A DNA stretch of 64,000 bases from Sulfurimonas autotrophica DSM 16294 (GTDB lineage Bacteria; Campylobacterota; Campylobacteria; Campylobacterales; Sulfurimonadaceae). Made by a program: the position numbers and the translations under genes. Below are positions 27,080 to 35,682 of this stretch, piece by piece. Each line of letters opens with the position of its first letter. The stretch's first letter is position 1. Location of the stretch: positions 248,001 to 312,000 of the forward strand of contig NC_014506.1 in assembly GCF_000147355.1 (NCBI RefSeq). The letters run 5' to 3'. The notes beneath the pieces were generated by a model. It did not search any database. It saw only the letters and a list, made by a program, of their open reading frames with translations, and was not told where the DNA came from.

Positions 27080-27454
27080 ATGGGAATCCCTCAACCGGCA
27101 TTTTATATCTTCAAGTGTGAGCAGTCTGCTCCTCCAGGTATGCCAAAACCTTCATGTGTTACACCTGCAACGCAGGACTTATTTCAATATCTTGCTCAAA
27201 AATTGATGCAAGAAGGAATTATGGGAACAGTACAGCCGATTCGTACATCTTGCATGAATCGTTGTTCTGCAGGGCCTGTAATGCTTGTTGAACCGGGACA
27301 TACAATGTATGCAGGCCTTACAAAAGAAAAAATCGATAAAATTATTTCTGAGCATATTATCGGCGGTAATGTAGTTGAAGAATATGTTATTGATGCTGAA
27401 ATGTGGGATGAACCAATTTCACCGGCTGATATGCAAAAGCAAATGGGTAGATAA
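27080..27454 (+). CDS. Thioredoxin-like [2Fe-2S] ferredoxin
   Basis: The 124-aa protein has four cysteines, C13, C26, C58 and C62, spaced as in the thioredoxin-like 2Fe-2S ferredoxins, with [12 protein letters not shown] around the second pair and [17 protein letters not shown] after it. It is a soluble electron carrier of unknown partner. It stands first in a run with panD, ybaB and a PDZ protein, 4 bases from panD. Confidence 0.88.
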   Translation: MGIPQPAFYIFKCEQSAPPGMPKPSCVTPATQDLFQYLAQKLMQEGIMGTVQPIRTSCMNRCSAGPVMLVEPGHTMYAGLTKEKIDKIISEHIIGGNVVEEYVIDAEMWDEPISPADMQKQMGR

Positions 27455-27458
27455 AATA

Positions 27459-27824
27459 ATGACGATAGAAATGTTGTACAGCAAAATCCATCGTGCTACA
27501 GTAACTGATGCCAATTTAAACTATGTCGGCTCAATTACTATAGATGAAGAGTTGTTAGAAGCTTCAAAGATGAGAGTTGGACAGAAAGTAGAAATACTTA
27601 ACATTAATAATGGTGAGCGATTTTCTACCTATATCATTTTAGGCGAGCGCGGAAAACGTGATATCTGCTTGAATGGTGCAGCTGCAAGAAAAGTGCACAA
27701 AGGCGATAAAATCATAGTCGTTGCGTATGCAACATATGATGAAAGGGAGCTTGAAAATTATAAGCCCCGTGTTGTTCTTTTAAATGATGAAAACAATATA
27801 GACGCAATCCACGAAGAGATTTAA
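27459..27824 (+). CDS. panD: Aspartate 1-decarboxylase proenzyme
   Basis: The 121-aa protein matches Pan[21 protein letters not shown] then SITID, with the self-cleavage site G24-S25 that creates the pyruvoyl group, and [20 protein letters not shown]. It makes beta-alanine for pantothenate; panC lies 30 kb away at 57.8 kb, so the pathway genes are split. ATG 27459 gives the standard N-terminus. Longer in-frame starts overlap the ferredoxin gene. Confidence 0.97.
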   Translation: MTIEMLYSKIHRATVTDANLNYVGSITIDEELLEASKMRVGQKVEILNINNGERFSTYIILGERGKRDICLNGAAARKVHKGDKIIVVAYATYDERELENYKPRVVLLNDENNIDAIHEEI

Positions 27825-27839
27825 TTGTGAGATGGAATA

Positions 27840-28133
27840 ATGTTTAGTAATTTGGGCGATATGGGAAAAATGCTTGAAGGGATGCAGGAAAATGCTGCAA
27901 AACTTCAAGAAGAACTTGCCTCTAAAACTTTTAGCGTAAAAAGCGGCGGCGGATTGATTGAGCTTACACTTAACGGTAACGGTGAAGTTATTGATTTAAG
28001 TATTGATGATGAACTTTTAGAAGATAAAGAAGCCCTACAGATATTGCTTATCGGTGCCATCAATGATGCAAATAAAATGGTACAACAAAATCAACAAAGC
28101 AGTGCAATGAGCATGCTTGGTGGACTAAAATAG
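27840..28133 (+). CDS. YbaB/EbfC family DNA-binding protein
   Basis: The 97-aa protein has LGDMGKMLEGMQENAAKLQEEL, then a small beta region with GGGLIELTLNGNGEVIDLSID and a helical C-terminus DANKMVQQNQQSSA. This matches the nucleoid-associated YbaB/EbfC fold. In many bacteria the gene is next to recR or dnaX; here it lies between panD and a PDZ protein. ATG 27840 follows GAGATGGAA. Confidence 0.93.
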   Translation: MFSNLGDMGKMLEGMQENAAKLQEELASKTFSVKSGGGLIELTLNGNGEVIDLSIDDELLEDKEALQILLIGAINDANKMVQQNQQSSAMSMLGGLK

Positions 28134-29114
28134 GTGTTACGCCTATTTATAGCGTTTCATCTTCTTTTTCTAAATCTTTATGCCTGCAAAGGCGGCTATA
28201 CTTCCTGTGTTCAAAAAGCAAAAGATGCAAAAATTATGCAACAAAATTCTCTTTATATTCCTATAAAATATGATCAGCGCATTGTTTATTCACATAAGAA
28301 GCCAAAATCTAAAATTTTAAAATATGACCCATTCTTATCTCTTTATCTTATAGAAGATCAAAAACCTTTTGCCTATCCCTATGATATTAATATGCGCCTA
28401 CAGCTTGGAACAGCTATACTTAATGATAAGACGGCCAAAGAAAGCAGAATAGTACAGCATCAAATAGGACTCAATTTTTTTGGAAAATATAATCAAAAAC
28501 TTCCTGCACCGGCTATTATTAGCAGTAGTTGCTGCTCTTTAGAGGCCATAGTAAGCTACAAAGGAGTTATTGAAAAAGAGTATCTGCAATATTTTCTCAA
28601 AACAAAAACAGCCCTTTATTCTGATATTGGAATACGTGTGCATGATGAAAATAGATTGGTGTTGGTAAATGCAAGTGACCCATTTATAACAAACAACCCT
28701 TTTAAAGTGCAAGATTGTATAGTAATGTATGATAATAAAAAAATTAAAAATGCCGCATCATTAATGAGAAAAATTCTTTTTAGTCCCCTAGGCTCAAAAC
28801 ATACAGTAAAAGTAAAACGCGGTGCAAAGTTTCTAACCTTTAAAGTCCAAAGCAGACAAAGATATGGCGGCGGTTTTTTGAGCGATACATTTTTAGAACA
28901 AAAAGGCATTTATTTTGATGAGGGCTTACATGTAAGCTCTTTGAATAAAAAGTTTCAAAGTTACGGGCTTAAAATTGGAGACAAGCTGATTCAGGTAAAC
29001 GGAGTTGCTGTCCAAAACCAGAATGAACTGCGCCGCTATATAGAAAATTTTAAAGATTATTCCTCACTTTTATTTGAGCGTAATAAGTTTCAGTTTTTTG
29101 TAAATATTAAGTAG
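28134..29114 (+). CDS. PDZ-domain exported protein of unknown function
   Basis: The 326-aa protein starts at GTG 28134, directly after the ybaB stop. It has a hydrophobic signal (LFIAFHLLFLNLYAC), four early cysteines and a CC pair in ISSSCCSLEAIV. Near residues 215-245 and at the C-terminus (YGLKIGDKLIQVNGVAV) it shows PDZ-like segments; the second has the usual GDKLIQVNG carboxylate-loop pattern. No protease catalytic motif is seen. It may be a periplasmic scaffold conserved in Campylobacterota. Confidence 0.7.
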   Translation: MLRLFIAFHLLFLNLYACKGGYTSCVQKAKDAKIMQQNSLYIPIKYDQRIVYSHKKPKSKILKYDPFLSLYLIEDQKPFAYPYDINMRLQLGTAILNDKTAKESRIVQHQIGLNFFGKYNQKLPAPAIISSSCCSLEAIVSYKGVIEKEYLQYFLKTKTALYSDIGIRVHDENRLVLVNASDPFITNNPFKVQDCIVMYDNKKIKNAASLMRKILFSPLGSKHTVKVKRGAKFLTFKVQSRQRYGGGFLSDTFLEQKGIYFDEGLHVSSLNKKFQSYGLKIGDKLIQVNGVAVQNQNELRRYIENFKDYSSLLFERNKFQFFVNIK

Positions 29115-29133
29115 AAAAACAATACAATTTCAA

Positions 29134-29985
29134 ATGCAAAACTTCGAGCAATTTTTATTAGACAACTTACCAACATCAAAAAGCATTCACCCTACTTACG
29201 AGAGTGCATTGCAAAATATGCTTGAAGCCGGCGGCAAAAGATTTCGTCCTGCGCTTTTACTTGGTGTTGTTAAAGCTTATAACCCTTTAATGCTGGAATC
29301 TGCAAGACATGCAGCCTTGGCAGTAGAGTTCTTGCATACTTATTCTCTTATCCACGATGACCTGCCTGCTATGGATGATTCACCCCTGCGTCGTGGTAAA
29401 CCTACTTTACATGTAAGCTTCGATGAAGTAACTGCGATTTTAGTCGGAGATGCACTCAATACCTACTCTTTTGAAGTATTGGCAAATGCTCCTTTTTCAG
29501 ATGAGACAAGAGTAAAACTCATTCGTGAACTTGCAAGTAACGGTGGACTCAACGGTATGGTTTTGGGGCAGGCGATTGACTGTTATTTTGAAAATAAGCC
29601 CTTAGCCGTTGAAGATATTAAAACACTCCATACAAACAAAACGGCAAAACTCATTGCAGCTTCTTTAAAAATGGGAGCTTTGATTGTTGGACGGGATGAT
29701 GCAGCAGATAAACTCTATGATTTTGGAATTAAGCTAGGATTGTTGTTTCAGATTCAAGACGATATTTTAGATGTAACCCAAAGCTCCCAGGAGGCAGGAA
29801 AACTGACAAATAATGATGAAGATAAAAACAGTTTTGTTACTATTTTGGGGCTTGAAGAAGCAACAAATGAGGCAAATATTTTAGCAGATGAGCTAAATAA
29901 TGAAATGTGTAATTTTGATGAGAGCTTACAGCGTGAGTTGTCACCTTTATTAACGAAGTATATAAATAGACACAAGGAACAATAA
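29134..29985 (+). CDS. ispA: Polyprenyl (farnesyl/geranyl type) diphosphate synthase
   Basis: The 283-aa protein has both aspartate-rich motifs of trans-prenyl synthases: HDDLPAMDDSPLRRGKPTLH and QIQDDILD, plus GGKRFRPALLLG. DDLPAMDD is the insertion form seen in bacterial FPP/GGPP synthases. It condenses IPP with allylic diphosphates to give the precursors of quinones and undecaprenyl phosphate. It lies 1 base from tkt, so co-transcription is likely. Confidence 0.92.
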   Translation: MQNFEQFLLDNLPTSKSIHPTYESALQNMLEAGGKRFRPALLLGVVKAYNPLMLESARHAALAVEFLHTYSLIHDDLPAMDDSPLRRGKPTLHVSFDEVTAILVGDALNTYSFEVLANAPFSDETRVKLIRELASNGGLNGMVLGQAIDCYFENKPLAVEDIKTLHTNKTAKLIAASLKMGALIVGRDDAADKLYDFGIKLGLLFQIQDDILDVTQSSQEAGKLTNNDEDKNSFVTILGLEEATNEANILADELNNEMCNFDESLQRELSPLLTKYINRHKEQ

Positions 29986-29986
29986 T

Positions 29987-31909
29987 ATGGATACTAATAA
30001 AATGCGTCAAAAAATGGCAAACACAATAAGATTTTTAGCAGCAGATATGGTGCAAAAGGCTAATTCAGGCCATCCGGGTGCACCGATGGGGCTTGCAGAT
30101 GTTGCAGTGGTTTTAAGTGAACATCTCAATCATAATCCAAAAAACCCTCAGTGGCTTAATCGTGACAGACTTGTATTTTCAGGCGGGCATGCAACGGGTC
30201 TTATATATTCACTCTATTACCTTTGGGGATATGGCTTGGAGATGGAAGACTTGAAGCAGTTCCGTCAACTTGATTCAAAAACACCGGGACATCCGGAATA
30301 CGGTCACACTGAAGGTGTAGAAATTACAACAGGTCCTTTGGGCCAAGGTGTTGCCAATGCTGTTGGTTTTTCAATGGCCTCAAAATTTGTAGGTGCACAG
30401 GTAAACTCTGAAACTGCAAAACTCGTTGATCATCATGTGTATTGTCTTTGTGGTGACGGTGACTTGGAAGAGGGTATAAGTTATGAGGCCTGTTCACTTG
30501 CAGGGCACAATAAACTTGACAATCTCATTTTGATTTATGATTCAAACCGTATTACTATTGAAGGAAATACGGACTTGAGTATTTCTGAAGATATTCGTGC
30601 ACGTTTTGAAGCTCAGGGCTGGGAAGTGTTAGAGTGTAACGGACATGATTATATTGAAATTGATGCGACTATAACGCAGGCGAAAAAAGCTGACAGACCA
30701 GTTTTAATTATAGCAAATACTATCATTGCAAAGGGTGCAGGTCCTCTTGAAGGTTCTCACCATGCACATGGTGCTCCACTTGGAGAAGATGTTATTGCCG
30801 ATGGAAAAAGAGGTGCAGGTTTTGATCCTGAGAAAAAGTTCTTTGTTCCCCAAGATGTCATGATACGTTTTAGATGTGCTATAGAAGAGGGTGATTTAGT
30901 AGAGCGCGAATGGATTCATTCACTTAAAACTGCTCCTTTAATGGAACAAAATGAAGCACTAAAAGCTCTTTTAAACCATGATTATTCAAGAATACAGTGG
31001 CCGGCTTTTGAAAAAGCGGACGCAACAAGAAATACAAACGGAAAAATACTGAATGCTATCGCCAAAGCTATTCCAGGATTTATAGGAGGCTCGGCAGATT
31101 TAAGCCCGTCTAATAAAACATATCTGAATGATATGGGTGTTTATCCTAAGGGTAAAAATATCTATTTTGGTATTCGTGAGCATGCTATGGCGGCTATTGC
31201 AAATGCAATGGCACTTTATGGTCCTTTGATGCCGTTTACTTCTACATTCTTTGTTTTTTCAGATTATATGAAACCTGCAGCGAGGATTGCGGCACTCTCT
31301 GGTATTCAACAGTTCTTTATATGGACGCATGACAGTATCGGTGTAGGTGAAGATGGTCCTACGCATGAGCCGATTGAACAATTATCACAGTTTCGTGCAT
31401 TACCTAACTTTTATGTATGGCGTCCGGCTGATGGAGCGGAAAATATAGAGGCTTGGAAAACAGCACTTGCAATGGAGAACTCGCCGTCTGCTTTTGTATG
31501 TTCTCGTCAAAGTCTTGCAGTTGTACCTGCTCCTGTAAAAGGTGAAATCAACCGTGGTGGATATCTTTTAGCAAGTGATGAAAATGCCGTAATTACGCTT
31601 ATGGCTTCAGGAAGTGAAGTTGAATTGGCGCTAAAAACAAAAGAAGCACTCAATGAAAAAGGTGTACCGGCAAATGTTGTTTCTGTGCCTTGTTATGATT
31701 TATTTATAGAGCAAGATAAAGCATACATAGATGAAATCATAATTCCAGATACGAAAAAAGTGGCTATTGAAGCGGCTCGTGGATTGGAGTGGTACCGTTT
31801 TGCTGATGAAGTCATCGGTATGGATACATTTGGTGCATCTGCACCGGCAAAAGATCTGTTTGAGAAATTCGGGTTTACTGTAGATGCAGTACTTTCAAAA
31901 ATAAAGTAA
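29987..31909 (+). CDS. tkt: Transketolase
   Basis: The 640-aa protein has the thiamine diphosphate fold: NSGHPGAPMGLADVAVV, GPLGQGVANAVG, GDGDLEEGISYEA with the Mg-binding region ending SNRITIEG, then GGSADLSPSNKT and FGIREHAMAAIANAM and HDSIGVGEDGPTHEP. It moves two-carbon units in the pentose phosphate pathway. Length and motifs are complete. It meets a reverse-strand gene at its end (no gap). Confidence 0.97.
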   Translation: MDTNKMRQKMANTIRFLAADMVQKANSGHPGAPMGLADVAVVLSEHLNHNPKNPQWLNRDRLVFSGGHATGLIYSLYYLWGYGLEMEDLKQFRQLDSKTPGHPEYGHTEGVEITTGPLGQGVANAVGFSMASKFVGAQVNSETAKLVDHHVYCLCGDGDLEEGISYEACSLAGHNKLDNLILIYDSNRITIEGNTDLSISEDIRARFEAQGWEVLECNGHDYIEIDATITQAKKADRPVLIIANTIIAKGAGPLEGSHHAHGAPLGEDVIADGKRGAGFDPEKKFFVPQDVMIRFRCAIEEGDLVEREWIHSLKTAPLMEQNEALKALLNHDYSRIQWPAFEKADATRNTNGKILNAIAKAIPGFIGGSADLSPSNKTYLNDMGVYPKGKNIYFGIREHAMAAIANAMALYGPLMPFTSTFFVFSDYMKPAARIAALSGIQQFFIWTHDSIGVGEDGPTHEPIEQLSQFRALPNFYVWRPADGAENIEAWKTALAMENSPSAFVCSRQSLAVVPAPVKGEINRGGYLLASDENAVITLMASGSEVELALKTKEALNEKGVPANVVSVPCYDLFIEQDKAYIDEIIIPDTKKVAIEAARGLEWYRFADEVIGMDTFGASAPAKDLFEKFGFTVDAVLSKIK

Positions 31910-33019
31910 TTAGTTTGATTCTTGACTGATTTGGCTTTGGTTTCTGCCATTATATTTGGCAGTATACAGAGCTTTGTCGGCGTCTTTATAAAGTAAACCT
32001 ATATTGTTCTCTTGCGGATGTGAGAGCGTGGCAATACCTATACTCACTGTTAAAAACTCAGATATTTTTGATGTTCTATGCTCTATTTTTAAATCTTCTA
32101 TAATTTTTGTAAGTTGAGATGCCCATTGTTGTGCCTTTTGTTTCTCTTTTGAGAGAATTATTCCTGCGAACTCTTCCCCACCGAGCCTAAAAACGAAATC
32201 ATCTCCTCTTTGTATATGCTTTTTTAGTACCTGCGCTACTTCAATAAGAGCTTCATCACCCTGAATATGTCCATAATTGTCATTATATAATTTAAAATAG
32301 TCAATATCTAAAATGAAAAATGTGATGCAAAGATTTTGTCTTTTAGCCAAAGCAGCGAGTTTTACTATCATGTTGTCATAATATCTTCTGTTGTACAAAC
32401 CTGTAAGCTGGTCGGTAATTGATTGGAGGTGCAGTTCTTTAGTTCTTTGAAGTTCTTTCGCTCTAGCACGTTGTAAATCTTGTTGTGCTTTGTCTAAAAG
32501 TGCCTCATAGATATACATACAGAGCGTTAAAACAGTTGAAGCAAGGACTAATCGCATCCAATCAGTAAAAAGCCACTGGCCGGAATCCCATACATTAATA
32601 TAATGATATGAAAGCACGAAAAGTATTGCATAAAAAAGGAGTGAAAAATATAAACCTACTCTCTTTCCGTTAGTAATGATGGCAAAAATAGGGACAAAAA
32701 TAGTCCATATTAAAGAAAAATGTTCAGCTTGAGAGATGTAAGCAAAAATAAGAAAAAAGATAACAATGTTGAATGTAGCAATACGAATAGTTAAAATGAT
32801 ATTTTTTGAATTTTGCATATAAATATATGCGAAGATGGCAACAAAAGCAGATATGAAATCTATTACAGATGCCTTATATTGATGCATAAAGAGATTAATA
32901 AAAATAAAAAGAGAAAACAAAACGATACTGGAGAGGAGTGCAAATTTTATGACAATATATCTTCTATTGCAAAAATCATCTCCTCTTTCCAATGTTAAAA
33001 AATCTAATATTTTATTCAT
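31910..33019 (-). CDS. Membrane diguanylate cyclase (GGDEF domain)
   Basis: The 369-aa protein has an N-terminal region of five or six membrane helices (residues 20-175), a short coiled coil and a GGDEF domain: ITDQLTGLYNRRYYD, FFILDIDYFKLYND, and FRLGGEEF with the active GGEEF at 280-284. RGDD at 271-274 lies five residues before it, the RxxD inhibitory site, so the enzyme is probably feedback-inhibited by c-di-GMP. A TATAAT lies just 6 bases before its ATG, so the mRNA may be leaderless. Sensory input is unknown. Confidence 0.93.
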   Translation of the reverse strand: MNKILDFLTLERGDDFCNRRYIVIKFALLSSIVLFSLFIFINLFMHQYKASVIDFISAFVAIFAYIYMQNSKNIILTIRIATFNIVIFFLIFAYISQAEHFSLIWTIFVPIFAIITNGKRVGLYFSLLFYAILFVLSYHYINVWDSGQWLFTDWMRLVLASTVLTLCMYIYEALLDKAQQDLQRARAKELQRTKELHLQSITDQLTGLYNRRYYDNMIVKLAALAKRQNLCITFFILDIDYFKLYNDNYGHIQGDEALIEVAQVLKKHIQRGDDFVFRLGGEEFAGIILSKEKQKAQQWASQLTKIIEDLKIEHRTSKISEFLTVSIGIATLSHPQENNIGLLYKDADKALYTAKYNGRNQSQISQESN

Positions 33020-33025
33020 ATGATA

Positions 33026-33031
33026 ATTATA
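33026..33031 (-). promoter_or_regulatory. -10 box abutting the diguanylate cyclase ATG
   Basis: On the minus strand TATAAT (complement of 33026-33031) is followed by six bases and then the ATG at 33019. Transcription would begin at or next to the start codon, with no room for a ribosome site. Confidence 0.5.
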
Positions 33032-33098
33032 TCACAAATACTTATGAATGGCTATGTCCTGTTTTCATACGGTGATGTTGTTTGAATTCTGCTGTCAA

Positions 33099-33521
33099 CT
33101 AAGTAGAGCCCCTGAGTATACTCTTCTCACGGTGGAGAAATATCGCAAGATGTATGGCGTTTTCTTTGCCGTCTAATGAACAGTCGATTGATTTTAAGAG
33201 CGTATGAAACTGCTCTTTTGTAATCATAGATTTTTCTTTATCCATTACATGTATGCTTCTTCGCTTGAGTACAACCTCTTTTGACTCTTGGCTGGGCTCT
33301 CTTGCGACTTTGCATTTATTTGTTTTGGGTTTGGGAAGCTGTATCAGTGATATCGCTTTTTCTACTTCTGTAATAATCGGCCACCCATGCATAGAGGGAC
33401 TGAGCCTGTTTGCAATGCCCTCATAGGTTTGAGGCAGTGCCTCTAAAAGCGGTGCGAGATTGAGATTTGATGAGGATTCTGCTTTAGAAACAATGAGAAG
33501 CATATCAGGTTTTTCATCCAA
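33099..33521 (-). CDS. ORF of unknown function overlapping a selO remnant
   Basis: The 140-aa reading frame starts at TTG 33521 or at ATG 33503, with no good ribosome site. It contains no recognised motif: an early IVSKAESSSNLNLAPLLEAL, a proline/lysine-rich middle (QLPKPKTNKCKVAREP) and a helical C-terminal segment. No signal peptide or membrane span. Its 5' end overlaps the antisense of the selO fragment, so it may be a rearranged or truncated gene. The bases between it and the cyclase (33022-33098) hold nothing clear. Confidence 0.4.
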   Translation of the reverse strand: MDEKPDMLLIVSKAESSSNLNLAPLLEALPQTYEGIANRLSPSMHGWPIITEVEKAISLIQLPKPKTNKCKVAREPSQESKEVVLKRRSIHVMDKEKSMITKEQFHTLLKSIDCSLDGKENAIHLAIFLHREKSILRGST

Positions 33522-33656
33522 GAGGCTATTGAAAAAGCAGGCAAATACGACTTCTCAATGGTAAAAGATTTGCTGAGTGTGGCACTTGCCCCTTTTGATG
33601 AATACAAAGAGCTGGAGTATCTTGCAAAACCGACACCCAAAGTGCAAAAAATATAA
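33507..33656 (+). pseudogene. 3' remnant of a SelO (YdiU) protein adenylyltransferase gene
   Basis: On the plus strand a frame ending at TAA 33654-33656 encodes IQEAIEKAGKYDFSMVKDLL then PFDEYKELEYLAKPTP, which matches the C-terminal end of SelO/YdiU family proteins (AIEKAE-GDFS-LL-PFDE pattern). The preceding frame bears no similarity to SelO, and no upstream SelO coding sequence is present. So only about 50 codons of a gene of about 480 codons remain. Recognition is from memory of the family. Confidence 0.6.
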
Positions 33657-33672
33657 AACTGAGCTGTTCTTC

Positions 33673-34584
33673 TTAAGCTAGATACGAGAGTATTTTTACT
33701 GCGAAAAAAATAACACCTAAAAAAAGAACAGAGGAGATGAAAACCAGTGCTGTTACAAGTTTTGGTTCACAATCATACAATGAGGCAAGGTTGACATTGG
33801 CAACGGCAAGAGGCATTAAAAGTTCTATAAATATTATACCTTTTATCATCGGCTCTAAGTTGATATTAAATAAAATAATAAAAGCGATAAGCGGCAGGAA
33901 GATAAACTTTAGCGACATGACCCAGGTAATAAGTTTTTTATTAATCTCTCGTATTTTAATATCATACAGGTAGATACCAAACAGGAAAAGCTGCATAGTC
34001 ATAGAGGCATAAGCGCCCATCATCAGCATATTCATCACTGCATCCGAAGGTGTATAGTGATTGACGCTTAAAACAATAGCAATAACAGCAGCCCAGAGTA
34101 TAGGCAGTTTGATAATATTTTTTAGTGATGTTTTTGCATTAAAATTACCACGGGAATAAAAGTAGACACCTACAGTATAGACAACAAATACGTTTACAAG
34201 GTTGACAACAGTTGTATAAGGTATAGAAGCTTCACCAAAAATTGCTATATTTAGAGGAATGCCCAGATTACCCGTGTTTCCTATAATGGATGCCACCATA
34301 GCAATGGAATACTCTTTTTTTTGTGAAAAAAGTTTTGAAGCAAAAAGTGCTGAAATAAGTAGTACAAAAATAACTATAAAGAGGTATATACCGGGTGCAT
34401 AGAGCAGTGTAATATTTACAGGATGCAGTAAAAGCCCCCAAAAGGTTAAAAAAACTTGTAAAAAGTAGACATTCAAGAGGGTAATAGTCCGCTCATCAAT
34501 TTTGTCTTTAAAACTCATTTTGGATATATACCCCATAAGAATAAAAACATAAATACTGAGAATTGAAAAAATAATTGAACTCAT
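33673..34584 (-). CDS. AEC (auxin efflux carrier) family transporter
   Basis: The 303-aa integral membrane protein has about ten hydrophobic helices, with IGNTGNLGIPLNIAIFG in the first half, the conserved N/P-containing re-entrant segment, and VANVNLASLYDCEPKLV in the second. This matches the AEC/Mae family of bacterial permeases, which in characterised cases carry small organic acids or amino acids. Substrate is unknown. It is transcribed away from the thioredoxin gene with 27 bases between the starts. Confidence 0.85.
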   Translation of the reverse strand: MSSIIFSILSIYVFILMGYISKMSFKDKIDERTITLLNVYFLQVFLTFWGLLLHPVNITLLYAPGIYLFIVIFVLLISALFASKLFSQKKEYSIAMVASIIGNTGNLGIPLNIAIFGEASIPYTTVVNLVNVFVVYTVGVYFYSRGNFNAKTSLKNIIKLPILWAAVIAIVLSVNHYTPSDAVMNMLMMGAYASMTMQLFLFGIYLYDIKIREINKKLITWVMSLKFIFLPLIAFIILFNINLEPMIKGIIFIELLMPLAVANVNLASLYDCEPKLVTALVFISSVLFLGVIFFAVKILSYLA

Positions 34585-34599
34585 AAGAGAATTATACAG

Positions 34600-34605
34600 T
34601 ATAAT
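34600..34605 (+). promoter_or_regulatory. -10 box abutting the thioredoxin ATG
   Basis: TATACAGTATAATTTTATT has TATAAT at 34600-34605 and ATG at 34612, six bases later. No ribosome site fits. This suggests a leaderless transcript in the 27-base gap between divergent genes. Confidence 0.5.
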
Positions 34606-34611
34606 TTTATT

Positions 34612-34932
34612 ATGAATACAATAAAAAATATAGAGCAGACAATAAAAGAAAATTTGGCAGTGATGTTATACTTTTCAGCACCTACATGTAATGTATGCCA
34701 TGCACTTAAACCAAAATTACTAGAGGCAATAGATAAAAATTTTAAAGAGTTTACAGTGATAAGCATTGACACTTCAATTGAGCAGGAGATTGCTGCACAT
34801 TTTAGTGTTTTTGCCATTCCTACCATTTTAGTTTTTTTAGACGGCAAAGAATTTTTAAGGAAATCCCGTCATATGAGTGTCGATGAGGTCGTTCGAGAGA
34901 TTAAACGTCCTTATGAAATTATGATGTCATAA
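34612..34932 (+). CDS. Thioredoxin-like protein
   Basis: The 106-aa protein has the thioredoxin active site in YFSAPTCNVCHALKP (C26 and C29, CNVC instead of CGPC) and the cis-proline segment VFAIPTILVFLDGKE. There is no signal peptide, so it is cytoplasmic. The variant active site and the small size suggest a specialised thioredoxin. It overlaps the converging methylase gene by 14 bases. Confidence 0.85.
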   Translation: MNTIKNIEQTIKENLAVMLYFSAPTCNVCHALKPKLLEAIDKNFKEFTVISIDTSIEQEIAAHFSVFAIPTILVFLDGKEFLRKSRHMSVDEVVREIKRPYEIMMS

Positions 34933-35671
34933 ATGCAATGAGTGAAGCCGTCACAGCGACGTTTAAAGATTCTACACCTCTGTTCATAGGAATTGAGACA
35001 GAATTATTACATAGTTTCGCGACTTCATGACTCACTCCCTCGTTTTCATTTCCTAAAACATATATTGTTTTTTCACTCTCTTGAATGTCATAAATAGTGG
35101 TTTTGGCATATGAAGAGAGTGTGTAGATTTTTGCTTCTTGTTGCTCGGTTAATACCTCTTGGAGAGTATTGCAAAAATATATAGGCAGTTTGAAAAGTGT
35201 GCCGGCACTTGCTTTTACAACAAGCGGAGAGATTTTTGCCGAGTTTTTCTTTGGCAGTATAATGCCGTCAATGTTTCCGGCCGCGCATGAGCGAATAATC
35301 ATTCCTAAGTTTTGAGGATTTTGTATACCGTCAAGTGCTATAAGTCTGTACTTTGTAAGTTCTTTTAGCATGTTTACATGTAAATATGTTTTTGAAATAA
35401 TATCAATCGCAACACCTTGATCCTGTTTTGCATTTTTGCTTATGCGTGAAAGAGCGGCTTTATCATGCTTCACAATTTCAATATCTCTCTCTTTTGCAAG
35501 CAGAAGAATCTTTTTGACAGCCCCGTCCGGTTTGTTTGAATCAGCAAGATGCAGTTTGTGGATTTCAATGGATTTATCCTGTAAAATTTCCACGATAACA
35601 TTTCTGCCATAGAGAGTGATGATTTTTTCAAAAAATGCTTTTTTATCTTTGTACTCTTGTGAGTCTTTCAT
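34919..35671 (-). CDS. SpoU/TrmH-family RNA 2'-O-methyltransferase
   Basis: The 250-aa protein has an N-terminal substrate-binding domain and the SPOUT knot motifs: LDGIQNPQNLGMIIRSC (motif 1), YVLGNENEGVS (motif 2) and SIPMNRGVESLNVAVTASL (motif 3). It is nearest RlmB/TrmH-type enzymes that methylate ribose in rRNA or tRNA. The exact target cannot be told from the sequence. It is 11 bases from the yaaA stop-to-start region and probably co-transcribed with it. Confidence 0.9.
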   Translation of the reverse strand: MKDSQEYKDKKAFFEKIITLYGRNVIVEILQDKSIEIHKLHLADSNKPDGAVKKILLLAKERDIEIVKHDKAALSRISKNAKQDQGVAIDIISKTYLHVNMLKELTKYRLIALDGIQNPQNLGMIIRSCAAGNIDGIILPKKNSAKISPLVVKASAGTLFKLPIYFCNTLQEVLTEQQEAKIYTLSSYAKTTIYDIQESEKTIYVLGNENEGVSHEVAKLCNNSVSIPMNRGVESLNVAVTASLIAFMTS

Positions 35672-35682
35672 ATGTTTGTCTC

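Noticed and set aside
33443-33640. 65-aa reverse ORF near the selO remnant
   Set aside because: It is antisense to the SelO-like frame and shows no domain or ribosome site.
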